Program-made: the position numbers and the translations under genes | The notes under the pieces: model-generated | Told to the model about the DNA's origin: nothing | The model's database searches: none | The model's input: only the letters and a program-made list of their open reading frames with translations | From: Phytomonas francai | Taxonomy: Eukaryota > Euglenozoa > Kinetoplastea > Trypanosomatida > Trypanosomatidae | Assembly (NCBI GenBank): GCA_001766655.1 | Contig: MJCC01000008.1 | Coordinates: forward strand, 606,099-670,098 | Direction of reading: 5' to 3' | Length of the DNA: 64,000 nucleotides | Shown here: one piece after another, positions 30,901-40,747 of the stretch | How positions within the stretch are numbered: position 1 is the stretch's first letter | Layout: each line of letters starts with the position of its first letter

Positions 30901-32733
30901 ACTTAGAGCTTCCAACTGTTTGATCTCAATAAGATGCTGAAGCCAATGCCTCGCAAACTGTACAACATAGGCACGGTGATAGTCAAGCCGGTGCTCCAAC
31001 AACACCAGATGAGGGCCGTGGCTGACAATACCGCCAAGGCGTGCCCCGATGCAGAGGAACGTACTTGTGGAAGACCATTGCCACTCCTTCTCTGGGCCAG
31101 GATAAGCCTCCAAAATCTGTAGAGCGCCCGAGACATCACAAGCGGAGTGTAAGGCTGAGGATACTGAGCGTAAGCACATCAGGTGAGTGTCCTCCTCAAC
31201 TCCAAGGTCCCACAACACTGCCAAACGCTCCGAAGTGTCTATGGTACACCCGATTGGAGAACCGCCTGATATCGGGGACACCATGCTGTAGGAACATTGC
31301 ATGACAAGTCTATCCTCTGTACTGCATGGGATACACGGCAGTCGCGACCACACGAAATGTCGCCCTTCGTGCGTTCCGATACACGTGAAAGCATGAATTG
31401 AAGACGTCTCTTGGTTATAGGAGGCCCACTGCTGAACCTGTATGAACGGAAGAGGAGCTACTGGTAGGGGAATGGAGCTACCACCTACTGCAGTGATGAT
31501 TTCTCCCAATGGTAAAGGGCATATGGGGTAGTTTTCTAGCGGATTGAGATCCTGATCGTACAGTTCGAACATGCCGTTCCACCGAAGCAAGCCAATATAT
31601 GAAGAATTTTGTACGGCAGTTACAGCTGCATATCTGAGATCGGGCATATTCAGACCGCGGTTCGCGTTGGTGTCGCTGCCACTGCTGGTTTTCGTTGTCT
31701 TTTTCTTGTCCCCTGAGTTGAAAAAGCGACCAATCCAGCCTTTATCGTCACGTTCAGGAGACTTTTGTTCCTTTCGATAAACCATGTTTTGGCACGGGGT
31801 AGTAGCGCCATCTGGCAAATCTGTCTCGTTGAACCATCTAACCGTCTCCTCTCTGCGAGGGTGTTCCTTAAAGGGGAATACCTGAATACTGTCATCAAAA
31901 TAAAGTTCGGCATGCCATAATGACATGCCGTTTGTCACAGCGAATATTGCGGCCACATTGTTGCGACCTTCAGGGATCTCGGAAAGAACACAAGCACGGA
32001 GGTCACTGTAAACGTCAGCATCGTGCGAATCCTTCCTAGACTGAGGGGTTACCGTCGAATTATTGGATTGATTGCAATGCTGCTGCCTGAACGGCACTAA
32101 GGCGCTCGTATACCCCTTGGCATGCACAGACGATAGTAATTTACTGACGGCAAAGCCGTCCCTCCCAGAACGTCGGTCTTGGCTAAAGGCATCTGCAATG
32201 CGCTCTAGATAAATACCCGCGACGATAGGCCCTTCTGGGGCAAGCACAATAGTGCCCCGGGGGTCCGTATCCCGTTGGAGGGTCACGCGCAGGTACCCCA
32301 CCTCCAACGTGGATGCTATCCACGCCACCCCCACGCAGTTCCCGCCCCGCGCGAGCCTCGTTAAGCCGCACGCGAGCAGCCCCCCGTCCTCCCCCACCCG
32401 CACCGGAAGCTCGACGCTGAGCAGGCGCGACGGACTATCGCGAACCTCGCGTGCGCACGTATCGTTGTTGACCGCGAGCAGGTGGAGGTGATTCCGTCCA
32501 CGCCCTTCCAACCACCAGAACACCACGGCGCGTAGGGCGGGCACCGCAAGCGAGCCACTCCCTTCAAAGGATGGGTTATGGAAGAGAAGAGAGGTCCGAC
32601 GCGCGCGCGGTGAGCAGGGCGCGGCGTCGGGGAGCTCCACGGATGAAACCGCCGGCGAGGCCCGGTGAGACTCGGAACGGACTCTAAGCACCGTATTTGA
32701 GTCCGATTCATCGAAAAAAAGAGTGCTGATCAT
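27910..32733 (-). CDS. Large beta-propeller / alpha-solenoid protein, possibly Nup160/Nup120-type nucleoporin, 1607 aa
   Basis: ATG at 32733, stop TGA. The N-terminal 550-600 residues have the short hydrophobic-strand rhythm of a WD-like propeller (for example L-G-E-I-I-T-A-V-G-G and E-R-L-A-V-L-W-D-L-G). The rest, to about 1600, is predicted by eye to be almost entirely helical, with paired helices such as R-A-I-L-G-L-Y-R-Y-L-M-H-R-H-A-Y. Propeller followed by a long solenoid is the layout of Nup160/Nup120, Nup133 and Nup155 and of some coat proteins. The overall length and single N-terminal propeller make Nup160/Nup120, a member of the outer ring Y-complex of the nuclear pore, my best guess, but sequence evidence is weak. 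A low-complexity Gly/Pro/Ala segment is coded around 28.8-28.95 kb within the solenoid half. Alternatives are another propeller-solenoid trafficking protein. That the gene is real is near certain. Confidence 0.55.
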   Translation of the reverse strand: MISTLFFDESDSNTVLRVRSESHRASPAVSSVELPDAAPCSPRARRTSLLFHNPSFEGSGSLAVPALRAVVFWWLEGRGRNHLHLLAVNNDTCAREVRDSPSRLLSVELPVRVGEDGGLLACGLTRLARGGNCVGVAWIASTLEVGYLRVTLQRDTDPRGTIVLAPEGPIVAGIYLERIADAFSQDRRSGRDGFAVSKLLSSVHAKGYTSALVPFRQQHCNQSNNSTVTPQSRKDSHDADVYSDLRACVLSEIPEGRNNVAAIFAVTNGMSLWHAELYFDDSIQVFPFKEHPRREETVRWFNETDLPDGATTPCQNMVYRKEQKSPERDDKGWIGRFFNSGDKKKTTKTSSGSDTNANRGLNMPDLRYAAVTAVQNSSYIGLLRWNGMFELYDQDLNPLENYPICPLPLGEIITAVGGSSIPLPVAPLPFIQVQQWASYNQETSSIHAFTCIGTHEGRHFVWSRLPCIPCSTEDRLVMQCSYSMVSPISGGSPIGCTIDTSERLAVLWDLGVEEDTHLMCLRSVSSALHSACDVSGALQILEAYPGPEKEWQWSSTSTFLCIGARLGGIVSHGPHLVLLEHRLDYHRAYVVQFARHWLQHLIEIKQLEALSDIDAATEVAVEDGASGSADHILPPRTLCLVSVADLDSKTTSVLHRLPSCTTFWEGLDILNFTTRGAEDLMDILSEAFKLPLSGRLPSLPRLLSDAALVGYVPSGKVSEAAVRIAIREAMRAELQFSLPGISSEVSLPSVLTTCGIFFFSYSRRYILHAVLRELLNRIAFLAVTFVGWAGSSGWGLEGAATSELTRAIAFLASAHHVVCVAGPELVGLVDVATVKNTDDIVGQILQVFLYPFPYDLVTSAVNDVESSRFVMRIAARLRQAGGTRLLKASAAWAAQLRRWNPILQHYTLLHDLDAGRTSSSIQQLSMCQTVCRSLSVFSDGVDLANVLLDHEFLLSDEGHNSAFHKLLSSPQQREELRCWIHKDPGLAIKLYAIGVLRRLVPTSSLVMHVSPTIAHRYYFVELLFVLQRVLAGSPQQHPQSSLPDHATTHNTCAGEGNEEDCKESSEPSRVANAQGSVFTTSPTVPSLQFALEELRIETLLCLSYASLTDFDFGGSFHDLEDAFNLSEKLGILDRYLESSYIIMDSIIECACTSEQHMEALLGVSNTTVRLDEVLVGKWYNYIARIPTKNSTAALRRRAILGLYRYLMHRHAYAQCGRVMSDLASLHRCSPLHRTAESSLSVDELASMAVHAVELISPLAVADSPSPTSGPQAFGGGREASLGPRPPFAGPLTGPTSGLGAGPVTIPGMPAAAAAPYTRRLLGPSDLPWLRRRVYQAHCERRLWRRGHSLDCTDLWIDGAPQADFELAVKRLTAALVEARLWPEAYRFATLAEADACGVLEAWAVHLVQETHLDCDVRDEVLSEWSDLIDYCAEQSSLENQFMGYRRVVRTALTLSYTKTLPELRDAHRAADPYSAITTLMEVFNIYQRRVDEESYKESDEENSSVNTFSRAQASLPWIDAARIAIDFLQTSEKSSQFVQHRITNGVSNKVVGEDDKVNHNVMILTAGVLDPLVRYGKELLQQPDVMRHLEITKVDEVVRELLASIAC

Positions 32734-33815
32734 GGGTGATCTTTATTTTTGCTTAGCCAATCGGATCAGTTATTCGGATTGGTAATATTTATTCTTTTCT
32801 TATGTGAGTTGCTGCCTGTTCTAATGCAATACTTTCTCCTTGATATTAAAAGGGAAAAAATGGAAAAAGTGATGGGAATTAAGCCAAGTCTAAAGGACTT
32901 AAATATTTAGAAAAAAAAAAAACTTTAACTCTTCGATCAGTATCTCCGACTACATCGCATTCTAAAACGAAGTGCATCCCCATAGCTTCGTTCTCTTTTT
33001 TTTTGCAATTGAATGTAAATGTACATGAAAGTACAGGACTAACTATTTTTAAAAAAAAATCGAAATCCGGAGGCTATTAGGATCAATTCTCGAATTCGAT
33101 ATACTCCAGATTTCCTGGAAGAAAAGCACTCTTAATTTCTCTCTTGTTGATGGAAAATGAAAGCCAAAGGAACGCTATTTAATGGTTCCTTGAATGTATA
33201 CATAGATTTAAAAAAAATGTATGCTCTGCCTCGCTTACTTTTTGAGGGTGGACCTTTCAGTATGGTTGCTTTGCTCAAATCTAACTTCAGGAAAAATGAA
33301 ATCATTGCGCTTGAGAATAACTGATCAGCACAGCAAGAATGCTTATCTTAATAGCAACGACGGTAAGTGCATATAAAGACAACCCTTAAAACAAATGCTC
33401 GATCAACTCCACGTCGAACGCTAAGGTCGTTAATAATGCACGCTACTAAAGGAAAACCCGAACCGAGATGCTAAATTTAGCCAAATTGTGTAGTGTAGAT
33501 GGTTTCTCACTCCGCCCCACATTCCGTACACATAAATTCACCCATCCTAATATTAATCAGAATCAATGCTCTAAGAATGGCATCTAATCGCGCGAAAGAT
33601 TCCTTATTGACAAGGGAGAGCTAACGTAACGGTTCGTATGCCCTTTTTTTTACTGCGTGTGAATAGAGACATATCTAATTGAGATTGTAAGTAACGCAAC
33701 AAAGGATCCCATACCCATGAGAAAAAGCCTTCTAAGTGTAGTATTATTCTATTTCGAGTCTGGAGAGCTGGAGCTCCTGCTCCCGACGATGCTTGATAAC
33801 AAAGCCGAATACGCC
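32734..33815. other. Intergenic spacer
   Basis: About 1.08 kb, AT-rich, with several A-runs of 8-12 on the plus strand (T-runs in the minus transcript) at about 32910-32922 and 33048-33060. No gene or RNA recognised. Confidence 0.6.
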
Positions 33816-35015
33816 CTATCCGGCACTCTTCAAAAGGGAAGCATTTGCAGTGTCATCGCCCCGCGTATTGCATGAATGCTTTTGCAGTATCAAACCAATT
33901 TTGCTACGCAAAACACCCTGTTGATTTTCCATCTCACTCCGAGCGTTCATGTAGCGACGAAGAAGAATCTCCAACTCCTGCTGTCGGGTGTGCTCGAGAA
34001 AAATTCGACGACTCTCGATTCTTTTCCGCAAGGCGCGTAATTCTTGATCCTGATGATGCTGCAAGGCCTGCACATGACGCGCGAAATACGCCACCTTGGC
34101 CTCCTCAAACCTCTTGAGATCAAGTGCATCGATGGCGTCTGCCTTTCGCTTCTCCGCCTGGGCGCAGACGTATTTCTCCTGCCGAGCAAGCGACTGCTGG
34201 CGCATGCGGGACTCGATCAGGCCACGACTATACCGCAGTATCCTCGGCGAGGTGTCCCGGATCTCCTCGCGAAACTTCACCAACTTGTCGTTTTGACTCT
34301 CTACCAATTTAATCTCCTGCTCCATCACTTGCTTGTCAAACTCCGCGATGCGCGCATTCCACCCACGGTGGAATTCGCGAAACTCATTGCTGTACGATTC
34401 CTCCAGAGCGGCGCGATCGCGCATCTGGGCCTTGGTCAGCTCCTCTACGTAGTTCGACTCCGCGTCCAGCCGAAGTCGCCTGACGACCTGCTGAATAAAG
34501 TCCGCCCTCCTGTACATCGCACGATCCTCGCAGGCCTTCTGGTACGCCTTCAGCGACCGCGTGGCGAGCTCCGTGCTCGACAGCACCGCCCCATCGGGGG
34601 TCGTTTGCCCGAAGACCTCATCCAACACCGCGCAGGCGCGCCTTTCGATCTCAACAAAGTCGTCGTCCCCGGCCTTGCTCGCGGTGGAAAGGCTCGTGAA
34701 CTCGGACCCGGACGTGCCCCCCTCTGTCCCATCTTTAAAAGTGGCGGCATGTCGAGAATCCACGGCTAACGGCACGGTACTGCTACCGCCATGGCTATTA
34801 TGATTGCCCCCCTCATACCGTTCAGCCTCGCTACAGGATAACTTGGCCCGATCGGGTACGCGCTTGCAATGCGCTCGTCTGAGCTCTAAAGAGGAGGCTG
34901 GGTTGTGTTTGCATTCCAATGCACTAAGGCTGGGAACACCCTTCGTGGAGTTCGGGGATGCTGAAAAAGCTTCCCTAGTTGCGTGCAATGGGAGATAATT
35001 AGCTGCATGATCCAT
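33816..35015 (-). CDS. Coiled-coil protein, 399 aa
   Basis: ATG at 35015, stop TAG. Residues 1-115 are Ser/His-rich and probably disordered. From about 118 to 385 the protein is nearly continuous charged helix rich in Arg, Glu, Gln and Ala. Recurrent patterns include Y-R-R-A-D-F-I-Q-Q-V-V-R-R-L near 167, E-F-H-R-G-W-N-A-R-I-A-E-F near 215, R-Q-Q-S-L-A-R-Q-E-K-Y near 275, K-A-D-A-I-D-A-L-D near 290, and Q-E-L-R-A-L-R-K-R-I-E-S-R-R near 325. From general memory this pattern resembles an uncharacterised coiled-coil family found in flagellated and ciliated protists; I cannot verify this here. No membrane segment or enzymatic motif. A structural role, for example cytoskeletal, is an inference. Confidence 0.75.
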   Translation of the reverse strand: MDHAANYLPLHATREAFSASPNSTKGVPSLSALECKHNPASSLELRRAHCKRVPDRAKLSCSEAERYEGGNHNSHGGSSTVPLAVDSRHAATFKDGTEGGTSGSEFTSLSTASKAGDDDFVEIERRACAVLDEVFGQTTPDGAVLSSTELATRSLKAYQKACEDRAMYRRADFIQQVVRRLRLDAESNYVEELTKAQMRDRAALEESYSNEFREFHRGWNARIAEFDKQVMEQEIKLVESQNDKLVKFREEIRDTSPRILRYSRGLIESRMRQQSLARQEKYVCAQAEKRKADAIDALDLKRFEEAKVAYFARHVQALQHHQDQELRALRKRIESRRIFLEHTRQQELEILLRRYMNARSEMENQQGVLRSKIGLILQKHSCNTRGDDTANASLLKSAG

Positions 35016-38000
35016 GATCTCTATCCCTATAAATAAATATACGTATATATATATATATACGTGTGTGTGTTCCTTTTTTTATCCACAGGGCATGAAATAC
35101 ATATAATTAAATATAATGCTTGTGAACAGCCTGGTAAGATGACGAAACACTTCGGAAAAATACGCATGTAGGCTCCAGACTTTGCTGTGATGCATTGCAG
35201 TAATTTATAAAAGTGTACTAGCCCTTTATAGCCATATCAAAGATAGTCATTGGAATTCTATATTTTCTCCTAATCCCAAATAAAGCATATTGTATACTCG
35301 ATAAAAAAGAAATACATACAAGCCAAGATAGCCAATCATCTCTTATCATCCTAGTTCAATCAAGTCGAAGCCGTGCAGTGCAGATAGAACTTTAAAGTAA
35401 TCCGTGAAGTATACACTTCTGGTACCGTGTTGCTGATGGTCAACCACCCCACCCACCCACAAGTTGGAGAATTCAAAACTCAGATGTGGGGCTAAAACAA
35501 AAAAAGCCGTCAATGAGTTCCATGCACAACAAGAATGCAGTAGGCATCTAACGAGGCATTCAAGTATTACACCCTATCGAAATTGTCTTAGATTTGTTGA
35601 TCGCTTTGTTGATATGTTTACCCCCCCCCATAGAATGTTAATAAACTTCTATATTGCCATGAGTGAGGATATTTAATCCTTTTGTGCTAAGGGGAGAATG
35701 AGAATGATTGAAACTAATTACTTCGTAACTTCAACTCATACTGAATTTCTTCTATGAATTTAAGGAAAACCAAATGAGTAGAAAAATAGCACAATAATCA
35801 AATCAATGGAGCTCATTCATCTTCAAACGGCGATTCACTTAGTTCACATTTTCCCCCTAACCTTGGTTCTTGTGCACATTCACAGCATGTAATTAGTCTC
35901 TAAACACTGGGCAGAAAAACCTTTAATAGCTTAAAGGTTAATATATGTGAAGATATCCGCTGAGAACTTCCATCGAATATCAACCACAACAATAATTAAA
36001 CAGATAAAAGATTAAGTTATAACTTACAATAGGATTGATAATAAAACTTATATTAAAATGACGCTTCACTGTTTCAGAATAAAGAAATAAAGGAAGCAAA
36101 ATTGCATTCGAATGCTAAGCGGCGAAAATTTGAGATTAGGGGATAAGCTGGTTAAGTAATCAGTTTGTATAATCTTTCTTTTCAACAAAGGATTATAAGT
36201 TTATGTAGTGCTGTTAGATATGATCCCCATTCGTCAACTTTATAAGGGGTAAATCCAAAAGCAAAGCATTTTCATAAGGTCCTAATGCACAGAGTTAGAA
36301 AAGGATTATAATACCCACTCAGTAGGTTAGTAACTGAATGCACCTACATTCTTTAAAAAAAAAAAGAAGAGAAATATCGAAATAAAATAAAGCTTGAAAA
36401 AATGTATTCATTCAGGTGAGATTGGAAAAAAAAGGTTAAACTCGTGCAAATGGACTTCGTTGTTATCATCATCTCTCACGCCTTAGGTTCAACCTTTTTT
36501 CTTAGCAACAAGAAAATGAAAAGCAGGAAGAAAAAGCATTACGCTATGTAAAAAAGGAAAGTATACATATTTTTCTTTGACACAAAAAAAATATAAAAAT
36601 ATATATTTCTGATAAACATTCTACATTAATTTTCCACTTTACATATGAACAAGTTCGTGATCGTAGAAGTGCTTGGAATTATTTTAGTCATTTAATCTGG
36701 ATTCGAGATGTATATATTTGTTCATTTGCTTTGTGCTGAAGTTAATTATACTGTTTCCAAAATTGTTATGTTGAACATCAATTAAAAGTTGGTAAATATT
36801 ATATAAACGATTCCTTCTTATACGCCTGTGCATATAAAAGTTAAAAATACACGTGAAATAAAAAACTATACAATACTTCTGATCCACTCTCATTGGTATA
36901 TGGATCAGTTTTAGATACTGGCAGCTAAACAGGGGATCTTTGTATAATATTCTCCATTGAAAAGACAACAAATTCTACCCCTTTTGTTCCAGTGATATTT
37001 ACCAGGACTATGCTGGTCCGCTCATTTTTGTGCTCATCTTGAGGATTCTTTCGTGTCCAACGAAGCCAGTAAAATGAGTGGGGTAAAGTTATGTTTTATG
37101 TTTTGATAAAGTTTTTAGAAGCAGAAATTTTTTAGGGGGAATAAAGCCAAATAATTTTTGGCTTAGAAGATGCCTCATATTAGCCATATTTATCCCCTGT
37201 TTGTTGATCCATGCTAACCAGCGACAAAGCAAAACCAAAGCAAAAAGTACAAAGCAAGGACAATCGCTAAGCTTGAACAGGGAAAAGAAGAGTATACTGC
37301 AGCTTTGTATTGTCTTCTAGTTTCTACTGTTTATTTATTATGAAACACATTTTTTTAAATGAAGAAACAGTTAACCTGATCATTAAAAAAGAAAAGGAAA
37401 AGACGAAGCCTATATTAACTCAAAACAATAATAAATGTATAAGTAAGAATGCGTGAATATATATACATGCAAAAGATGATTAGTAGCACATATTTCGCAT
37501 CCTTTTCGTCTTAAATTAATACTCAGAAAGAAATATTTGTAAAGAAGTACAAAGTCGCACTAAAGAAGCATTTTGAATAGTAAAAGTATCTCAATTCACT
37601 TCAAGAAACTGAAAAGTGAAAAAAAGTGGAGAAAACGCAATAAAAAAAATCAAGAAAGTTACTTTTAGTCATATAACTAACTCAAAAATGCAGAAAAGAG
37701 TATAGACAAGCCGACTTTGAAATGAAAATTCGCTGTATATAAGCCCACAATTTGTTCTGGTTTACACTTCTCTTTCTTTCTTTTTCCAGATTGCATATAG
37801 ATTTACATATAAGGAAAATATATGAGAACCTCCTGAATAGAGGAGCTGATCAAAATTGACAATCTTTCTTCGTAACTTGATACCATTTTCTTTCATGAGG
37901 TTTATATCGCACCTCATAAGCCACTGCTTAACGTTCGAAACTATGAACTGAATGTAAAGTTTCTATTTAAAAAAGCGCTTAATCACTAAAAGACAATATT

Positions 38001-38848
38001 TTGCTTCCTACGCCATGAATTTCATCTATAGAATAAGCAGAGGATTGTATAGACAAAAATGTATACTATTGTTGAAATAAATCTATATCCATCTTTGCTA
38101 TTATTTCCAATATAGTAATCACTGCATTCATGGTAAATAAAAAAAGACCTGATGTTCGGTTCTTTCTCCAATTCACACGAACTAAAACCATTGAAAACAA
38201 AAATAGATACTAAACCATATATATGTATATAGATATTTATTTAAATACATCCATGGTGCGCACGTTTTAAGAATAAAATGTAAAAGGGATCAAAAGAAAA
38301 AAGAGAAAACTAAAAATGAAAAAAGCTAACAAAGGAAATGAGTCATGTAAATAAAAATAATATTAAACAAAAATCAACTTGGAAAATTAGAAGCAAAACG
38401 AGGAGGCACGAATTCTCAAAAAAGTAGAAAGAAAAAAGTTAAATATGGAAGAAGAAGAAAAAGGTTCGAATATAAACTCTGGAAGAAAAACAGATTGGGG
38501 GAAGGGGAGAAGTAAAATGAAAAATTAGTCGATTTTACTACGCATTCTCACTGAAAGAAAAAAACATATGTACCATACATATAATATTCACTGTTTTGCG
38601 TTCTTTTTCAGTTTTCAAAATAAAAAAAGTTACCCCATATAAGAGAAGTTATCTTCTATGTGGTGTGTGTATATCGCATCCCTTACAGGAATGCAATTTT
38701 ACAAGCCTTGCCCACCGTTGATACCTCACGGAGGAAAACGCGGTTGTGACAGAAGCCCTCCGCTCGAGACACAGACGCTTCGCTGTTACGCCCGTCGCCG
38801 GTGAGGGTGGTCTCTTGAGCCGACCCCCCCCCCCCCCCCTCCCCTGTC
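35016..38848. other. Long gene-poor interval, 3.8 kb
   Basis: AT-rich DNA between the coiled-coil gene and the kinase gene, far longer than other spacers in the minus-strand unit (mostly 0.4-1.6 kb). The longest frame is 95 codons (36684-36971, minus) with random composition. It contains TA repeats near 35040-35062, a 9-base C-run at 35621-35629, many A-runs on the plus strand and purine-rich DNA around 38280-38540 that would be pyrimidine-rich in the transcript. I see no tRNA, no clear inverted repeat and no coding-like GC block. The interval may hold RNA genes or an unusually long 3' UTR that cannot be resolved by eye. Confidence 0.6.
38824..38839. repeat. Poly(C) run of 16, directly after the kinase stop codon
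   Basis: Sixteen C on the plus strand, ending 9 bases from the stop codon of the minus-strand kinase gene at 38849; reads as G16 at the start of its 3' UTR. Confidence 0.95.
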
Positions 38849-40747
38849 TCACGGGAACGCCACGACGGTGGCCGGGCGGGGGGCCACGGAGTGCGCGGGG
38901 CAGGGGCCGAGGAGGAAGTGCCCCCCCCCCGCAGGGGGGTACCCCTCGTGCGTCACGAGCCGCCGGAGCGCGCCGGCGGGGCGGAAGGGGAGGGGGGCCC
39001 CGCGGGGCCGGCCCGCCGGCGTGTAGCGGCCGGGCGACGACGTCGGCCCGGACGGGGCGTGTAACCCGGGGCCGGCGGCGGCGACCGGGACGCCGTAGAC
39101 CCCGCGCGGCGACGGCGTGGGCTCGGGGAAGAGGACGACGTAGGGCGCCGGCGCACGCCCATGCTGGGCGGGCAGGAGGTCCGCCCTCGGGCACAGCCCC
39201 TCCGTCGCGGCGTAGCTCCCCCTGCAGGGCGGCATCTGCGACGGCAACCGCGTCGGCCCCAGATGCAGCGGCGGGACGTTAGAGGGGTGCGCGTAGAGAT
39301 TGAGATCGGACAACGGTATGAGAGTCATCAACGAAGGAGGTAAATAGCCCTCGGGTGGGAAGCTTGAGTAGGGGGAGGTCGTTTGGTTGATCAACGAGGG
39401 GGTTTGGAAGCTGGAACTGTTAGCAAAGGCAGCTGTAGTTGCTCGCTGCTGAGGGGAGCTGGTGAAGGGAAAAGACGCATATGCATTGGGGAGCGACCCA
39501 TTCAAAAAGGGGTGCTGAAGAGCCTCCTGGCAACTCAGACGATACTGTTCGTCTAGGCAGAGCAAGCGAAGAATGAGGTCTATTAATAAAGCTTCCTCGG
39601 AGGAAGAGGACAGATTGTGTATATGGGATTCAGCATTTACTGTGCCGCTCAATATGCTAGTGTTGTATGTGTTGGGAAGCCTGTTAGTGCCTAAATTCAG
39701 GTTTTGTGGGTAACACTGGGGCTCGAGGGAATTCCGGTGCAACCGGAGGCCGCTATGGCGACAATTTCTAATCCAGTTACCCAGCTGCAATGCTATTGTT
39801 TGGTGGTTGACGCAAGCCTCGGGTAGGCGGAGCTGTTTACCGTTGCTATCTGAAGTCAGAGCAGTTTGAGACGGATACCCCGCAAGTTGGACAATGCATG
39901 AAAGCTGGTCCTCAACATTTTCTCCGGGAAAAAGGGTTTTCCCGGAGTAAAGCTCCGCTAAAAGGCAACCCATGCTCCATGAGTCAATCTTAGGAGTGTA
40001 AGGTATCCCACGGAGGACCTCTGGTGCACGATACCATAGCGACTGCACGTCATAATAGTCATTTTCGTTGAACTGTCGGACAGCGCCAAAATCAATTAAG
40101 AATGTATGGTCAAAATCAACCTCATTTTCGTCGGAATCTGACGAACTGCTGAGTGAAAACGCAACGAGTTCATCCTGGGCACAATTTTGGTAGGAGTTAT
40201 TTCCCCCGTTGATGTAATTAGACTGAGTTATCTCATGCATAAACAGTTTCGATGCATGTTTGTCGATATACGTCGATGCCTTGTTCATAGACCTATCGCC
40301 ACTGGGATGCTTGCGCAACATGATGTTTTCGGGTTTGATATCGCAATGCATGAACCCCACGCCATGGAGCGCAGTCAGGGCTTGAAGAACACGCTTAGAA
40401 ACCTTTCTTATATCGGAAATTGACAATGGGCTAAATCCACGATCACGCAACAACTCAAATAAATTCCTGTCCAATAACTCTGTAACAATACACACGTGGC
40501 CGTTGTCCTCAAAGACATCTAACAACCTAACAGATTCTGCGTTATTGCTGAGTTTCTGCAAGGCACATATTTCATTCATTGCAGAACGTTGATAAGCAGG
40601 GTTGGATTGCGACACTTTGATGGCCACATCTATGCTAATCAACTGATCTGTACAAAGAAATACCTTGCCGTAGGTGCCAACACCAAGGACCTTTTTCGGA
40701 ACATAGCGACCTCCCTTAAACGATGCTGGAGGTGAATAGGAGTTCAT
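38849..40747 (-). CDS. DYRK-type Ser/Thr protein kinase, 632 aa
   Basis: ATG at 40747, stop TGA. The kinase domain spans about 15-415. Key elements are the glycine loop GVGTYGKV (22-29), VAIK with Lys44, alpha-C Glu59, the catalytic loop HCDIKPEN (134-141), DFG (219-221) and APE (241-243). The His-Cys-Asp catalytic loop, the FPGEN motif near 273-277 and the tail Q-Y-R-L-S with Arg403 place it with the DYRK family (CMGC group). The activation-loop Tyr-x-Tyr of DYRKs is replaced by Y-Y-D-V before Q-S-L-W-Y-R-A-P-E-V. An insert of about 60 residues, rich in Ser and Asp, separates the catalytic loop from DFG, and another of about 80 residues precedes the last helices. All catalytic residues are present, so it should be active. 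Residues 420-632 are Pro/Ser/Gly-rich and disordered, their last part coded by extremely GC-rich DNA. Targets unknown. Confidence 0.85.
   Translation of the reverse strand: MNSYSPPASFKGGRYVPKKVLGVGTYGKVFLCTDQLISIDVAIKVSQSNPAYQRSAMNEICALQKLSNNAESVRLLDVFEDNGHVCIVTELLDRNLFELLRDRGFSPLSISDIRKVSKRVLQALTALHGVGFMHCDIKPENIMLRKHPSGDRSMNKASTYIDKHASKLFMHEITQSNYINGGNNSYQNCAQDELVAFSLSSSSDSDENEVDFDHTFLIDFGAVRQFNENDYYDVQSLWYRAPEVLRGIPYTPKIDSWSMGCLLAELYSGKTLFPGENVEDQLSCIVQLAGYPSQTALTSDSNGKQLRLPEACVNHQTIALQLGNWIRNCRHSGLRLHRNSLEPQCYPQNLNLGTNRLPNTYNTSILSGTVNAESHIHNLSSSSEEALLIDLILRLLCLDEQYRLSCQEALQHPFLNGSLPNAYASFPFTSSPQQRATTAAFANSSSFQTPSLINQTTSPYSSFPPEGYLPPSLMTLIPLSDLNLYAHPSNVPPLHLGPTRLPSQMPPCRGSYAATEGLCPRADLLPAQHGRAPAPYVVLFPEPTPSPRGVYGVPVAAAGPGLHAPSGPTSSPGRYTPAGRPRGAPLPFRPAGALRRLVTHEGYPPAGGGHFLLGPCPAHSVAPRPATVVAFP

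Noticed and set aside
38460..38480. GGTTCGAAT, resembling a tRNA B box
   Set aside because: No A box at the right distance and no cloverleaf pairing found by eye; the same holds for GTTCGAATTC near 313.
38746..39282. 178-codon plus-strand frame and a 181-codon minus frame over the kinase C-terminus
   Set aside because: Both arise from the GC-rich block; the kinase frame is continuous with a full catalytic domain.
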